64,000 nt of DNA from Aquificota bacterium (GCA_018771605.1 CP076324.1:372001-436000), one strand, 5' to 3'; shown: positions 34,673-43,655, counted from the stretch's first letter. Translations and numbers: made by a program. The notes: generated by a model from the sequence alone, not told the origin.

Positions 34673-35335
34673 CTATCCTCCCTTCAAAAGGTATTGCCTT
34701 AGCATCTCAAGGGCCCATTGGGTAGCCAAAAAACGGTTTTCATTCCTACCACCATTAAAAAGAAACCTTTTTACTATTACCTCTCTATCGGTGGCTAAGC
34801 CTATGTAGGTTAATCCCACGGGCTTGTCTACGGTGCCGCCCTCCGGGCCCGATATACCCGTTATGGCAAGGGAAATGTCTGCATCCGTCTCCTCAAGGGC
34901 TCCCACGGCCATTTGCCTGCAAACCTCCTCGGAGACCGCTCCATACCTTTTTATGGCTTCCTCTTCCACGCTCAAAAGCCTAGTCTTTAATTCGTTGGCA
35001 TATACCACAAAACCGCCTACAAAGTAGGCAGAAGAACCTGGCACATTGACTATCCTCGCAGAAAGCAAACCCCCCGTACAGCTCTCCGCAGTGGCAAGCT
35101 TTAAGCCCCTCTCTTTCAAAAGCCTTCCTACCACCTCCTCCATCTCCTCCCTTCCTACGGCATAAACGTATTCACCATATTTTGCCAAAAATTCCTCCAG
35201 CTCCTCTTGGCTTTTTAAAATTACATCAACGCCACCTATCCACCTTATTTGCTTATAGCCTTCAAGCCCTTCAAGGCCTATGGTCCTTGCTATAAGGCCT
35301 TCTACCTTTAAATCCTCACACAAGCCAACCTTCAT
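34673..35335 (-). CDS. CinA C-terminal-type nicotinamide-nucleotide amidohydrolase (PncC-like)
   Basis: 220 residues. The last 155 residues match the CinA amidase domain: TAESCTGGLLSARIVNVPGSS, GGFVVYANELK, and AITGISGPEGGTVDKPVG with the catalytic Ser/Lys region. The first 60 residues are too short for a MoaB-like domain, so this is a PncC-like form and not a full CinA. The enzyme converts NMN to NaMN for NAD recycling. It overlaps the molybdopterin oxidoreductase gene by 4 bp and precedes lpxA by 1 bp. Confidence 0.82.
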   Translation of the reverse strand: MKVGLCEDLKVEGLIARTIGLEGLEGYKQIRWIGGVDVILKSQEELEEFLAKYGEYVYAVGREEMEEVVGRLLKERGLKLATAESCTGGLLSARIVNVPGSSAYFVGGFVVYANELKTRLLSVEEEAIKRYGAVSEEVCRQMAVGALEETDADISLAITGISGPEGGTVDKPVGLTYIGLATDREVIVKRFLFNGGRNENRFLATQWALEMLRQYLLKGG

Positions 35336-36915
35336 ATTAGGACCTCATAGCGATGGTAAGGCCTTTGGGCGAAGGCTCCCACCCTGTAGCCTGGGTCAAA
35401 GGGCTGGAACTCTTCGTATTCTGAGGGTATAAATATAACACCCTCCGCTATGTTTTCCGTAGTATGAAGCTCAAAGCTTACTCCCCTTATCTCTATACTA
35501 TGCCTTAGACCAAGCCTTTTGACCGTATGTGGGTTTATGTATGCCCTTTGAAACCTTTCCATATCATGGGTCCATGGGTTCCAATGCCCAAGGTCCTCCA
35601 CCAGTGTGCTGTCTGTATATAAGAAAAGGTCGCTTCTTGGTATTTCACCGCTTATATCTTTTACAAGGGCTACGTCTTTCCCTTTAAGGTAAACCTCTCC
35701 TTCTTCTTTTAACCTTTGTGGGTCAAGGCCCATATTTTGTAAAAAGGCATCCACATCCACCTTCTTAGAGAAAGCAGAAGAAAGCACCTCATAAGGGTTA
35801 TATATGCCCTCCTCTGGCTCAAGGGTCTTAGGAGAATATACAAGATAGCCAAAGCCATGCCTGTAGTTTATAAAATCCCTTTCATAGAACATGGTGCTGG
35901 CAAAGAGAAGATGAGAGTAATGGGCTGTTATGTTGGGAAAGGCTTGAAAGCTAACCACAAACTTCTTTTCAAGGGCTTTTAAGTGTTCCTCTTTAAAATA
36001 CCTAAAAAGGTTTCCAAAGACTACAAGGTTGTCAAACTCCTCCAGCCTTTCAAAAAACTCTTCAAGTCTTTTTGCTGGGAAGGGCATAAGATCACCCACA
36101 AAGCTGTAGTTAATACCATACTTGTTTCTCAATCTGGATACTATCCCAATTACTTTTTTCTCAAAGGGGGAATTAAGAAGATGGGCGCCGATCAAAACAA
36201 GAGAACCTCTGAGTAAAAACAGGCTTTTCTTTACAAACTCTATCCTCTCTTCCTTTTTCTCTGGGTCCAAAAGGGATTCTAAAAAGTCCATCATAAGGTC
36301 TGGCTTTAGAAGCCTTCTTTCTTTGGCCTTGGCGCATAGGGTCTCATACCTACTGGAAAGGCAGAAAAGGTAGGCGCCAGATTCTATGGCATCTACAAGC
36401 CAACGAGTTGCCATAACCTCCGAAAAGACAGGTTCTGCATCCACAGAAAGGATAAACTTTGAACCTTTCCATTGAGTAGGATGTAGGCTTGAAGGAACAA
36501 AATCCACCACTGGTGCATCAACGAACACATCCTCTGTTATATCCTTTGCAAGCAAATACTCTTCAATCCCTGCCTGCCTTCCAAGAAGAAAGGCCGTTTT
36601 CCCTTTTGAAAGCTTTTCTTTGAGTAGCTCTATGGCATGTGAAAGGTCTATGGATTTTAATTCCTCTCCATGTTTAAAAAAGATGCCTTTAAGCCTTATG
36701 GGATTTTTTGAAATCTCTTGTATGTAAGTGATACCCTTGGTGCAAAAGCTACCCACACCCCTTTTATCGGAAGGATGACCGTAAAGGTCTACTATTTTAT
36801 TATCCCTTAGGTAAAGTATGTAGCCACAACCACAGCCACAGCCAGCGCACAAGCCTACTTTTTGAGTATCAAAATCCTTTGCAGTAAGCGGTAGCTTAGT
36901 AGGTTCAAGTTTCAT
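35332..36915 (-). CDS. Small molybdopterin oxidoreductase family protein with [4Fe-4S] site
   Basis: About 527 residues from MKLEPTK at 36915. A longer frame from 36936 would place TATAAT inside the coding region, so I prefer the shorter start. Cysteines in CAGCGCGCGY plus GSFCTKG (about 25-65) fit the N-terminal [4Fe-4S] domain. GHPSDKRGVG and the C-terminal WTHDMERF…NPHTVKRLGL fit the molybdopterin dinucleotide domains. It is shorter than formate dehydrogenase or nitrate reductase catalytic chains and resembles FmdB/FwdB-sized proteins. No partner subunits or cofactor genes are adjacent. Substrate unknown. Confidence 0.72.
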   Translation of the reverse strand: MKLEPTKLPLTAKDFDTQKVGLCAGCGCGCGYILYLRDNKIVDLYGHPSDKRGVGSFCTKGITYIQEISKNPIRLKGIFFKHGEELKSIDLSHAIELLKEKLSKGKTAFLLGRQAGIEEYLLAKDITEDVFVDAPVVDFVPSSLHPTQWKGSKFILSVDAEPVFSEVMATRWLVDAIESGAYLFCLSSRYETLCAKAKERRLLKPDLMMDFLESLLDPEKKEERIEFVKKSLFLLRGSLVLIGAHLLNSPFEKKVIGIVSRLRNKYGINYSFVGDLMPFPAKRLEEFFERLEEFDNLVVFGNLFRYFKEEHLKALEKKFVVSFQAFPNITAHYSHLLFASTMFYERDFINYRHGFGYLVYSPKTLEPEEGIYNPYEVLSSAFSKKVDVDAFLQNMGLDPQRLKEEGEVYLKGKDVALVKDISGEIPRSDLFLYTDSTLVEDLGHWNPWTHDMERFQRAYINPHTVKRLGLRHSIEIRGVSFELHTTENIAEGVIFIPSEYEEFQPFDPGYRVGAFAQRPYHRYEVLI

Positions 36916-37139
36916 AAGGAAAGAATTATACAACATGAGCCACGCTAAGTGGAAAATGTGCTTTTACTTGTGCAAAATGGCCTACCTGCCAATCTGTTTC
37001 TTTACACTGTCTAGCTTCTCCAATGTTAAAGGCTATGTACATGACTTACTACCACTGTATGTTAAAACCAGTGCCCGCTAACAGTAGCACTTTGTTTGAT
37101 ATGTAATAGATGTTTGACACAATTCCTATATCAAACTAC

Positions 37140-37167
37140 TTGACATTTTCTATAAATGGCATATAAT
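37140..37167 (+). promoter_or_regulatory. Promoter of the AbrB-flgD-flgE unit
   Basis: TTGACA (37140-37145), a 16-bp spacer and TATAAT (37162-37167) precede the ATG at 37175 by 7 nt. The first gene would be translated from a leaderless mRNA. The 200 bp before it, back to the molybdopterin gene, contain no gene that I can see. Confidence 0.65.
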
Positions 37168-37174
37168 CAAAAAC

Positions 37175-37417
37175 ATGGATGAGTTAGCAAAAATTATGGC
37201 AAGGGGGCTTATAGCACTGCCAAGCGATGTGAGAAAAAGGCTTGGCTTAAAGGAGGGGGACCTTGTGAGGATTGAGGTCAAGGAAGACCACCTTGTAATA
37301 AAAAAGGAACAAAGAGTCTACGACCTAAAGGGTACCCTCCAGGAAAGAGAAGCTCAAGGCAAGAGCTTTGCGCAGATATTGGCTGAAGAGTTTGAAAAAC
37401 AAAAGGGGAGGAAATAA
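37175..37417 (+). CDS. AbrB/MazE-fold DNA-binding protein
   Basis: 80 residues. The N-terminal 45 residues form a swapped-hairpin AbrB fold: ARGLIALPSDVRKRLGLKEGDLVRI, with the typical GLI-LP-RKRLG-GD pattern. The C-terminal 35 residues (DLKGTLQEREAQGKSFAQIL) look like an antitoxin tail. No toxin gene follows; flgD starts 1 bp after the stop with its ribosome site inside this gene. It may therefore be a solitary regulator of the flagellar genes or an orphan antitoxin. Confidence 0.75.
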   Translation: MDELAKIMARGLIALPSDVRKRLGLKEGDLVRIEVKEDHLVIKKEQRVYDLKGTLQEREAQGKSFAQILAEEFEKQKGRK

Positions 37418-37418
37418 A

Positions 37419-38066
37419 ATGGCTGAACTAAAAGCTACAGATCCGTACAGCATAAAGCCTCCAGAGCCTAAAATACTCCCTAAAAATTATACGCAAGGTA
37501 TAGACAACCTATCTTCCGAGGACTTTTTAAAGATCTACATGGAAACAATAAAGTATCAAGATCCTTTTCAACCACAGGACTTTTCAAAGATGCTAGAGGA
37601 TATGACAAAGCTAAACCAGGTAAGATATATGAACGATATGAAGACTTTCATAGAGGGCCTAAAAGGATGGTTTAATCAGATAACCCTTCTTTCAAGCCTT
37701 AACCTTGTGGGTAAGGAGTTTGTTTTTTCTGCAGATAGGCTGGGTACTATGAATGGCGGGCAATATTACCTTATATCCTCTGAGGAAATAAAGGGTGCAA
37801 CTCTTAAAATAATGGATGGTGATGAGGTGGTAAAAGAGATAAACATAGATATAAACAGGGGGCTAAATCCTATAGATATAAGCGACCTTCCAAGGGGGCA
37901 GTTTGATATAAAGCTTATTAAGAACGGGCTTCCTGTAGAGGGTGTGAACCTGGGGTATTTAGGCAAGGTAAAGTCAGTAAATGTTTTGGATGGTGAGCTT
38001 CTTTTTGAGCTTGAAAATGGAGAGCTTGTCTCTCCTTCAAGGCTAATATATGCAGGAGGGGTCTAA
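37419..38066 (+). CDS. flgD: Flagellar hook assembly protein FlgD
   Basis: About 215 residues starting at MAELKATD (37419), which has GGGAGG 7 nt upstream; a longer frame overlaps the AbrB gene. The N-terminal SSEDFLKIYMETIKYQDPFQPQD is the FlgD signature that binds the rod, followed by the Tudor/FnIII-like C-terminal region. FlgD caps the growing hook. It is immediately followed by flgE. Confidence 0.92.
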   Translation: MAELKATDPYSIKPPEPKILPKNYTQGIDNLSSEDFLKIYMETIKYQDPFQPQDFSKMLEDMTKLNQVRYMNDMKTFIEGLKGWFNQITLLSSLNLVGKEFVFSADRLGTMNGGQYYLISSEEIKGATLKIMDGDEVVKEINIDINRGLNPIDISDLPRGQFDIKLIKNGLPVEGVNLGYLGKVKSVNVLDGELLFELENGELVSPSRLIYAGGV

Positions 38067-38068
38067 CC

Positions 38069-39445
38069 ATGATGAGAAGCTTTTTTAACGCAGTAACAGG
38101 GCTGAATGCTTACAGAACTTGGATGGACATAACTGCAGACAATATGGCTAACGTAAACACCATAGGTTTTAAGGGAGGCAGACCCATCTTTCAGGATGTG
38201 ATCTCCTCTGTAACCATAGGTCTAAACACTGTAACCAATACAATGAAATCTACAACCTATGGTGCTGGTATTGTTGTTGATAGCACACAAAAGCTTTGGA
38301 CCATAGGAAACTTTAAACAAACAGGAATAAATACAGACCTGGCTATTCAAGGAAGAGGGCTTTTTATAGTGAAAGACCCTATTTCTAACGCCTTTTACTA
38401 CACAAGGGATGGCCAATTTAGGCTTAGCAGAGACGGCTTTATGGTTAACTCTGGTGGTCTTAAATTGCAAGGGTTTAAAGTGGATGAAAAGGGTAAAACT
38501 ATTGGAACTGGCCTTGAAGATGTGCATGTGGTACCCCAACTTCCACCAAAGGCTACAGGGCAGATAAGATTTCTTGGACCCACAAACCTTAATGCAGATG
38601 CAGGTATTCCAGCGGTGGCTTTTGACCCCAACAATCCAGCAAGCTATAACTATAAATACACCGTGACCATATACGATAGCCTTGGCACACCCTATCAGGC
38701 CGATATATTCTTTAGGAAAACAGGTACGAATACATGGAATATATACATAAGGTCTGATATTGATCCAAATACTCCTGGATATGAACTTAGTGGTGATTGG
38801 ACTAATGTGCAATTTGACCCTTCTGGTAGCCTTATTTATGATGGCACTGTGGTAACAAGGGAGCCTTCTCCAGATGGCAAAAGTTATTATTACTATCTTA
38901 ATCCTAATCCCCCCTATTTAACTGTACCTGCCACAACGCCCAGCGGTGGTAGTTTCCCTATAGCTGGTGACTGGAGGATATACATGGGTGAATCTCTTCA
39001 ATCTGCTACGGTGAACACGGGCGATCCTATTCCAAATTCATATGTAACTCAATACTCTGCAGACTTTACTGTTACGGCAGAGCAGAATGGTTATCAAAAA
39101 GGTGATCTTGTAGACGTTTATGTTCTTTCAGAAGACGGCGCAGTGGTGGGAGTCTATTCCAATGGAAAATCTCTTCCACTATATAGGGTTGCCGTGGCGG
39201 TCTTTTCTGACCCAGAGGAACTTATTAAAAAAGGTTCCAACCTTTACACTTCTATATCCACGCCTACCATAATGACCCCTGGCGGTGCAGAAAAGATAAG
39301 GTCTGGCATGCTTGAGATGTCCAACGTGGATATAGCTTCTGAGTTTATAAACTTAATATCTGCTCAGAGGGCCTATCAGGCTAATACAAGGGTAATAACA
39401 TCTTCAAACACTGTGCTTGAGGATACTATAAACCTTGTTAGGTAA
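38069..39445 (+). CDS. flgE: Flagellar hook protein FlgE
   Basis: 458 residues. The N-terminus MMRSFFNAVTGLNAYRTWMDITADNMANVNTIGFK (split here as MRSFFNAVTGL and DNMANVNTIGFK) and the C-terminus GMLEMSNVDIASEFINLISAQRAYQANTRV are typical of axial flagellar proteins. The middle is a beta-rich, surface-exposed domain. It forms the hook filament. It lies 2 bp after flgD. No other flagellar gene follows, so the flagellar genes are scattered, as in Aquifex. Confidence 0.93.
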   Translation: MMRSFFNAVTGLNAYRTWMDITADNMANVNTIGFKGGRPIFQDVISSVTIGLNTVTNTMKSTTYGAGIVVDSTQKLWTIGNFKQTGINTDLAIQGRGLFIVKDPISNAFYYTRDGQFRLSRDGFMVNSGGLKLQGFKVDEKGKTIGTGLEDVHVVPQLPPKATGQIRFLGPTNLNADAGIPAVAFDPNNPASYNYKYTVTIYDSLGTPYQADIFFRKTGTNTWNIYIRSDIDPNTPGYELSGDWTNVQFDPSGSLIYDGTVVTREPSPDGKSYYYYLNPNPPYLTVPATTPSGGSFPIAGDWRIYMGESLQSATVNTGDPIPNSYVTQYSADFTVTAEQNGYQKGDLVDVYVLSEDGAVVGVYSNGKSLPLYRVAVAVFSDPEELIKKGSNLYTSISTPTIMTPGGAEKIRSGMLEMSNVDIASEFINLISAQRAYQANTRVITSSNTVLEDTINLVR

Positions 39446-39491
39446 TTTATAAGAGTGGGTTATGGGAGGGTATACGGGGGTGGGAGGGGGT

Positions 39492-40604
39492 TTAACTTTT
39501 TAGGGCTTCAAGAAGAAAAGCTATATCTTCTTCTTTGTATCTTAGGCTTGCTGTCAGTCTTAGCCTTGCCTTTCCTTTTGGAACGGTGGGATACCTTATG
39601 GCTTGAATAAAAACACCCTTTTCCAAAAGTCTGTCCCTTATCTCAATGGCTTTCGCTTCTTCATAGACCATTATGGGCAGTATGGGGGTGCCATAAAATG
39701 ATATTTCGAAGCCTATTTCTTTTATCTGATTATAAAGCTTTTCGCTTAAGCTTTTGAGCCTTTCTATCCTCCATGGCTCCCTTTGGATTATCTCAAGGGC
39801 TTTTTTGGCCCCTGCGCAAACACATGGTGGAAGAGAAGTAGAGAATATAAGACTTCTTGCCTTGTTTATAAGGAACTTACACAGATTTTCAGAACCGCAT
39901 ACAAAGGCTCCATAGGATCCTAAAGCCTTTGAAAGGGTACCCATGATTATGATATAGTCTTTCCAATCTTCTTTGAAAAACTCCAACCCACCCCCGCCAG
40001 AATTTCCCAAAACACCAGTGGCGTGAGCTTCATCCAAGTAGAGCATACAATCATGAGCTTCAGAGAGCTTTTTCAAAGTAGGTATATGGGCTATATCACC
40101 GTCCATGCTAAAGACCGTATCACTTACAATCAAACACCTTCTGTAGTTCTTCCTATGGCTTTTTAGCAACTCTTCAAGATGTTCATAATCTCTGTGTTTG
40201 TATACTAAGACGGTGGCCTTGGATATTCTACACCCATCTATAATGCTGGCATGGTTTAGCTGGTCGCTAAGGATAAGGTCCTTTTCATCTACCAAGGCTT
40301 GGATTGTGCCAAGGTTGGCAAGATAGCCAGAGCCAAAGAGAACACAGCAAGGCACTTTTTTAAAAGAAGCAAGGCTTTCTTCCAAATCCTTATGATGCTT
40401 TGTATATCCGGAAACTAAAGCAGAGGCACCAGAACCCAAGCCGTAATCCTTTAAAATCCTTATGGCCTCTTCTACCACTTGCGGATGGTCCCTTAGGGCT
40501 AAATAGTCGTTGGAGCAGAAATCTTTTAACCCTTCCCTTAGAAGCCTCTTTCTTAATAAGTTTGATGATTCAATTTTTTCTAACTCCTTTTGAAGCCAGT
40601 CCAT
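39492..40604 (-). CDS. bioF: 8-amino-7-oxononanoate synthase
   Basis: About 370 residues from MDWLQKELEK at 40604; the longer frame adds a hydrophobic, unconserved 22 residues. The PLP lysine lies in GTLSKALGSYGAF (about 222), with LYLDEAHATG and SNDYLALRDHP also conserved. It condenses pimeloyl thioester and alanine in biotin synthesis. No other biotin gene is adjacent. Confidence 0.9.
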   Translation of the reverse strand: MDWLQKELEKIESSNLLRKRLLREGLKDFCSNDYLALRDHPQVVEEAIRILKDYGLGSGASALVSGYTKHHKDLEESLASFKKVPCCVLFGSGYLANLGTIQALVDEKDLILSDQLNHASIIDGCRISKATVLVYKHRDYEHLEELLKSHRKNYRRCLIVSDTVFSMDGDIAHIPTLKKLSEAHDCMLYLDEAHATGVLGNSGGGGLEFFKEDWKDYIIIMGTLSKALGSYGAFVCGSENLCKFLINKARSLIFSTSLPPCVCAGAKKALEIIQREPWRIERLKSLSEKLYNQIKEIGFEISFYGTPILPIMVYEEAKAIEIRDRLLEKGVFIQAIRYPTVPKGKARLRLTASLRYKEEDIAFLLEALKS

Positions 40605-40674
40605 ACACCTTAATTTTATGCAAATTACATAGAAAATGAAGGCCGGGCTTCTCTTGCCCGACCCTTTCAATCTT

Positions 40675-41127
40675 TTACTTTTCAGGCTCGCAGATGTATT
40701 CCATTTCCTGGGTGGGGATGGGGCGAACCTTGGGTTTTTTTGCTACCTTTTTAGCAGGTTTTGTAGGTGGTTTGCTTGTTTGCGTTGTAGAAGACTTTAT
40801 TTCAGGCTTTTTGCTTGTAGCTTTCTTAACAGTGGATGTGGTCTTCTTTTTGGCTACAGGTTTGCTTTCCGTTGGTGTTTTTGCCTTGGGCCTCCAATAA
40901 CATCTTTGTTTTACCTCTGGGGCTATCTGCACTTGTCCGTCCTTTTCTATGACCTGCACACCACCACCAGTGGCTCCAGAAGAAGCACCACCGGATGCAC
41001 CTACATTACCAGTACCACCCGTTCCGCCAGCACTGCCTGTTCCACCGGGCAAAGGCGTTGGAGTAAGCAATGCACCACCTAACCATGGAGCAACGCCACC
41101 AGAGCTTAAAATTTCATAGTCATACAT
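40675..41127 (-). CDS. Low-complexity Gly- and Lys/Pro-rich protein of unknown function
   Basis: About 150 residues from MYDYEILSSG at 41127; the longer frame runs into a structured non-coding segment and is not credible. After a short N-terminus comes a Gly/Ser/Ala/Thr-rich stretch (about 25-60), then a basic Lys/Pro/Thr/Ser-rich half (KPVAKKKTTSTVKKATSKKP). No signal peptide is visible at this start. The end of the neighbouring secreted protein is also Gly/Ser/Gln-rich, so this could be the detached 3' part of that gene, separated by the insert at 41128-41408. That is inference. Confidence 0.45.
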   Translation of the reverse strand: MYDYEILSSGGVAPWLGGALLTPTPLPGGTGSAGGTGGTGNVGASGGASSGATGGGVQVIEKDGQVQIAPEVKQRCYWRPKAKTPTESKPVAKKKTTSTVKKATSKKPEIKSSTTQTSKPPTKPAKKVAKKPKVRPIPTQEMEYICEPEK

Positions 41128-41408
41128 ATACACTTGACTACTAAAAAGGGATGGATTAAATTGTAAACGAGAAAACAGGGAACAGGAAGCCCCACGGAGG
41201 GGAGGTTCCCCAACGATGTGGGATAAAGAGCCTGTTCCATTAGAAGAAGTTAAAGTGTTAGGAAGCCAGTCCCACTTCCTACATGGAGGTGGGAAAGCCC
41301 GCCCTGTGGTGCGGGTTGGGGTTTCGCTGAAAGGTCTCCGAAAGAGGAGACACAATCTAAGCGGAGCCTCTAAAGCAATGGCTACCTTTGCCTATTAATG
41401 TGTATGTT
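41128..41408. other. Structured non-coding segment, possible remnant of an IS200/IS605 right end
   Basis: This segment is rich in strong hairpins: GGAACAGG/CCTGTTCC enclosing CCCCAC/GTGGG and GGGGA/TCCCC (41180-41255), then CCCAC/GTGGG (about 41268-41291), CCCGC/GCGGG (about 41299-41314) and GTCTCC/GGAGAC with a GAAA-type loop (about 41335-41352). A plus-strand open frame (41138-41398) ends in KGLRKRRHNLSG and a stop, which could be a tnpB 3' end. TnpB genes overlap an omega RNA at this place. The frame has no credible start, so at most it is a remnant. A different structured RNA is possible. Confidence 0.35.
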
Positions 41409-43655
41409 TTAAGGTAGCTGTTGCAACCACCCGCTGTCTTGGCCACCAGTATTGCCGCTTTGTCCTCCACTTGAAGGACCGCTCGGTTGATTACCGCCTC
41501 CTTCAGCATAAATCGGGCAATGCTCTGGCTTGGGAAGGCTTACTTCCACCATAGGTTGGTTTTGTACGCCCGGCACGCTCACAGTGTTTTTCACCTCACT
41601 TTGGGAGCAGTTATGTTGGCTTTTTAAACAGAACTCAAGGGGTGAGGCATGGTAATAAGCTTTTACATCAAAGTTCTGAAGGTTGCTTGAACTTGATAAT
41701 GCATAATCCACTTCTACCTTTAAGGGTTGTCCATTGGTTTGGGATGCTATGCTGGATAGGTTGGCCGTTAGGCTACTGTTAGCCAAACAATCATAGGTAA
41801 ATATGGTGTTGTTTGCGTTGTCTTTTACATTTATTATAAGCTTGGAAAAGTCCGATAGGCTTGCGTTGGTGATTTCCACCTTTGTCCACAAGAAGGGCTT
41901 TGGACCAGAGCAATACTGCCAAGGTTGGAAGGTGAAGTTTTGCTTGCCTTCTTTGTCTTCACACCTTGAAGCCTTTCCCTGTGTAAGTGGCTTATTGGAG
42001 TCAAAGTTCCACATGGCAGGTGCATTATCTCCCAACACCCATATACATCCTTTATCATCTACGTTAACTGCATAGTTTTTTGGTGAAATGGTCCATGAGG
42101 GATAGGAGCTTGTGGGAGTGCATGGGCTTCCTGTGGACCAATCCCAACAGTGTACTGCATTAGTTCCTTGAAAAAAATCTGGAAAATAGGTACGAGTCCC
42201 TATGGTTATTTCAGAACCAAAACCGTACGCAGAGTTCAAAGTAGATACTATTGTTGGTGGAGTAGTTATTACACCACTGCTAATATTTACACAGCTTTGT
42301 GTAGATCCATTTAGTCTTGCACATACATGTCTTGGCGTCATGCTATTGTCATAGTATAAAAAAGTGCTTATAAAACGATTTGCTGTTATATTTCTTGGTA
42401 AAACAGACCAACCCATACATGTACCTTTGATAGCTGTGTCAAAGCAAAAGGTTCGTAAAGTCATATTTACTGTTAATAAAATATTTGTAGAATGAACTGG
42501 GTTCGTGCTGGTTGTAAGATATAGCTTGTTATTGTATATCTCTCCTGCAACAGCAGGACCCCACCACGGGTCATTGCCTGGCCATGCTGGACCAGGTTTT
42601 GGGAAAGCACCTAATGGCAATTGAAAGCCTGTAAAATAGTTCCCAAGTCCAGAGCAGAAATTACTTGGATTATTGGCATCAAGACAGTAAAGCTTACCAT
42701 CCATATCTATAATGTATAGTTCACTTCCAACCTTCCAAGGTCCTTTTACGTAAGCTTCGCCATTATAACCAGATGGTAAAGCTCCAAGCTTGAAAAAGCC
42801 ACATTCTGTATCCGTAGTAAGGTCATAACAACCTAAGCCAAATTCCCAAGAGGTATTATTAACATTGGTAGGGTTGTCCGGGGTAGTAACCACATAGTAA
42901 AGTTGAGTACCTTTAAGAAAGTACTCTTCAGGATGCATGTTAGTGGAGGAAGGCTTACCGCTTCCATCTCCTTTGGGAAGCTTTTTAGGGAAACCAGGAC
43001 ATAAGTTGCCCGTAGATGTATTAATACATCCAAAAGGCATAGCATTGGATATATTGGAACCAGGTAAGGAATGATTTCTAGTAACGTGATGATTTATATA
43101 GTAAATACGAAGCACACCACCGCTATCACGATATGGAATTACAATGTAGCCATCACCAGAGCCTGATCCTGGATTAAAAGATGCAGGGCCAGATGTGGGA
43201 ATAGTTGCACTCATATATCCATTGATAGGGGGTGCGTTTCCTGTCCATGTGGCCACCGTGTTTGTGGAGTTTAAGGTCCCGGTCCATCCCGTTGGACCTT
43301 GCAGAGAACCTGGCACTATGTTGTTTATTGGCCCTTCCGTTATGCTTATGTTATTCTGTGTGGTGTTTGTGTTGTTGGCATAGTATATAACCCAGTTTAT
43401 AGTGTATGTGTTTCCGCTTTGGGAGATGTTTACAGGCTTTTTCTCAAGCACTGGGTAGGTAGGTAAATCCTTGCCTTCGGTTAGCTTTTTGATAAGCATT
43501 GGAATAAGAAGAAGTGGCAATACTATGGCAGGCCCAATGTTAACACCTCCACCACCTTCCTTTGGTGATTCTGGGACGGGATATGGACCCTGTTGGGCAA
43601 AAACAGGATAAAAAGCTAAGGAAAAACATAGGGCTAAAATAGTAAAAACCCTCAT
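41409..43655 (-). CDS. Large secreted protein with Cys-paired propeller-like repeats
   Basis: 748 residues; I do not recognise the family. A signal peptide (MRVFTILALCFSLAFYPVFA) is followed by a hydrophobic segment (about 45-62) and a beta-sandwich-like region with many Asn/Thr (NNTNTTQNNISITEGP). The middle has at least five copies of a C-(Y/F/W)-D…C motif, for example CYDLTTDTEC, CLDANNPSNFC, CFDTAIKGTC and CWDWSTGSPC, about 45-70 residues apart, suggesting a beta propeller with a disulfide in each blade. The tail is Gly/Ser/Gln-rich. It is probably cell-surface or pilus-associated, and the DsbC-like gene upstream could serve its disulfides. Confidence 0.6.
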   Translation of the reverse strand: MRVFTILALCFSLAFYPVFAQQGPYPVPESPKEGGGGVNIGPAIVLPLLLIPMLIKKLTEGKDLPTYPVLEKKPVNISQSGNTYTINWVIYYANNTNTTQNNISITEGPINNIVPGSLQGPTGWTGTLNSTNTVATWTGNAPPINGYMSATIPTSGPASFNPGSGSGDGYIVIPYRDSGGVLRIYYINHHVTRNHSLPGSNISNAMPFGCINTSTGNLCPGFPKKLPKGDGSGKPSSTNMHPEEYFLKGTQLYYVVTTPDNPTNVNNTSWEFGLGCYDLTTDTECGFFKLGALPSGYNGEAYVKGPWKVGSELYIIDMDGKLYCLDANNPSNFCSGLGNYFTGFQLPLGAFPKPGPAWPGNDPWWGPAVAGEIYNNKLYLTTSTNPVHSTNILLTVNMTLRTFCFDTAIKGTCMGWSVLPRNITANRFISTFLYYDNSMTPRHVCARLNGSTQSCVNISSGVITTPPTIVSTLNSAYGFGSEITIGTRTYFPDFFQGTNAVHCWDWSTGSPCTPTSSYPSWTISPKNYAVNVDDKGCIWVLGDNAPAMWNFDSNKPLTQGKASRCEDKEGKQNFTFQPWQYCSGPKPFLWTKVEITNASLSDFSKLIINVKDNANNTIFTYDCLANSSLTANLSSIASQTNGQPLKVEVDYALSSSSNLQNFDVKAYYHASPLEFCLKSQHNCSQSEVKNTVSVPGVQNQPMVEVSLPKPEHCPIYAEGGGNQPSGPSSGGQSGNTGGQDSGWLQQLP

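Noticed and set aside
41216-41398. A genuine plus-strand protein gene of 60 codons
   Set aside because: The frame lies within strong hairpins and is open far upstream without a credible start; kept only as a possible tnpB 3' remnant.
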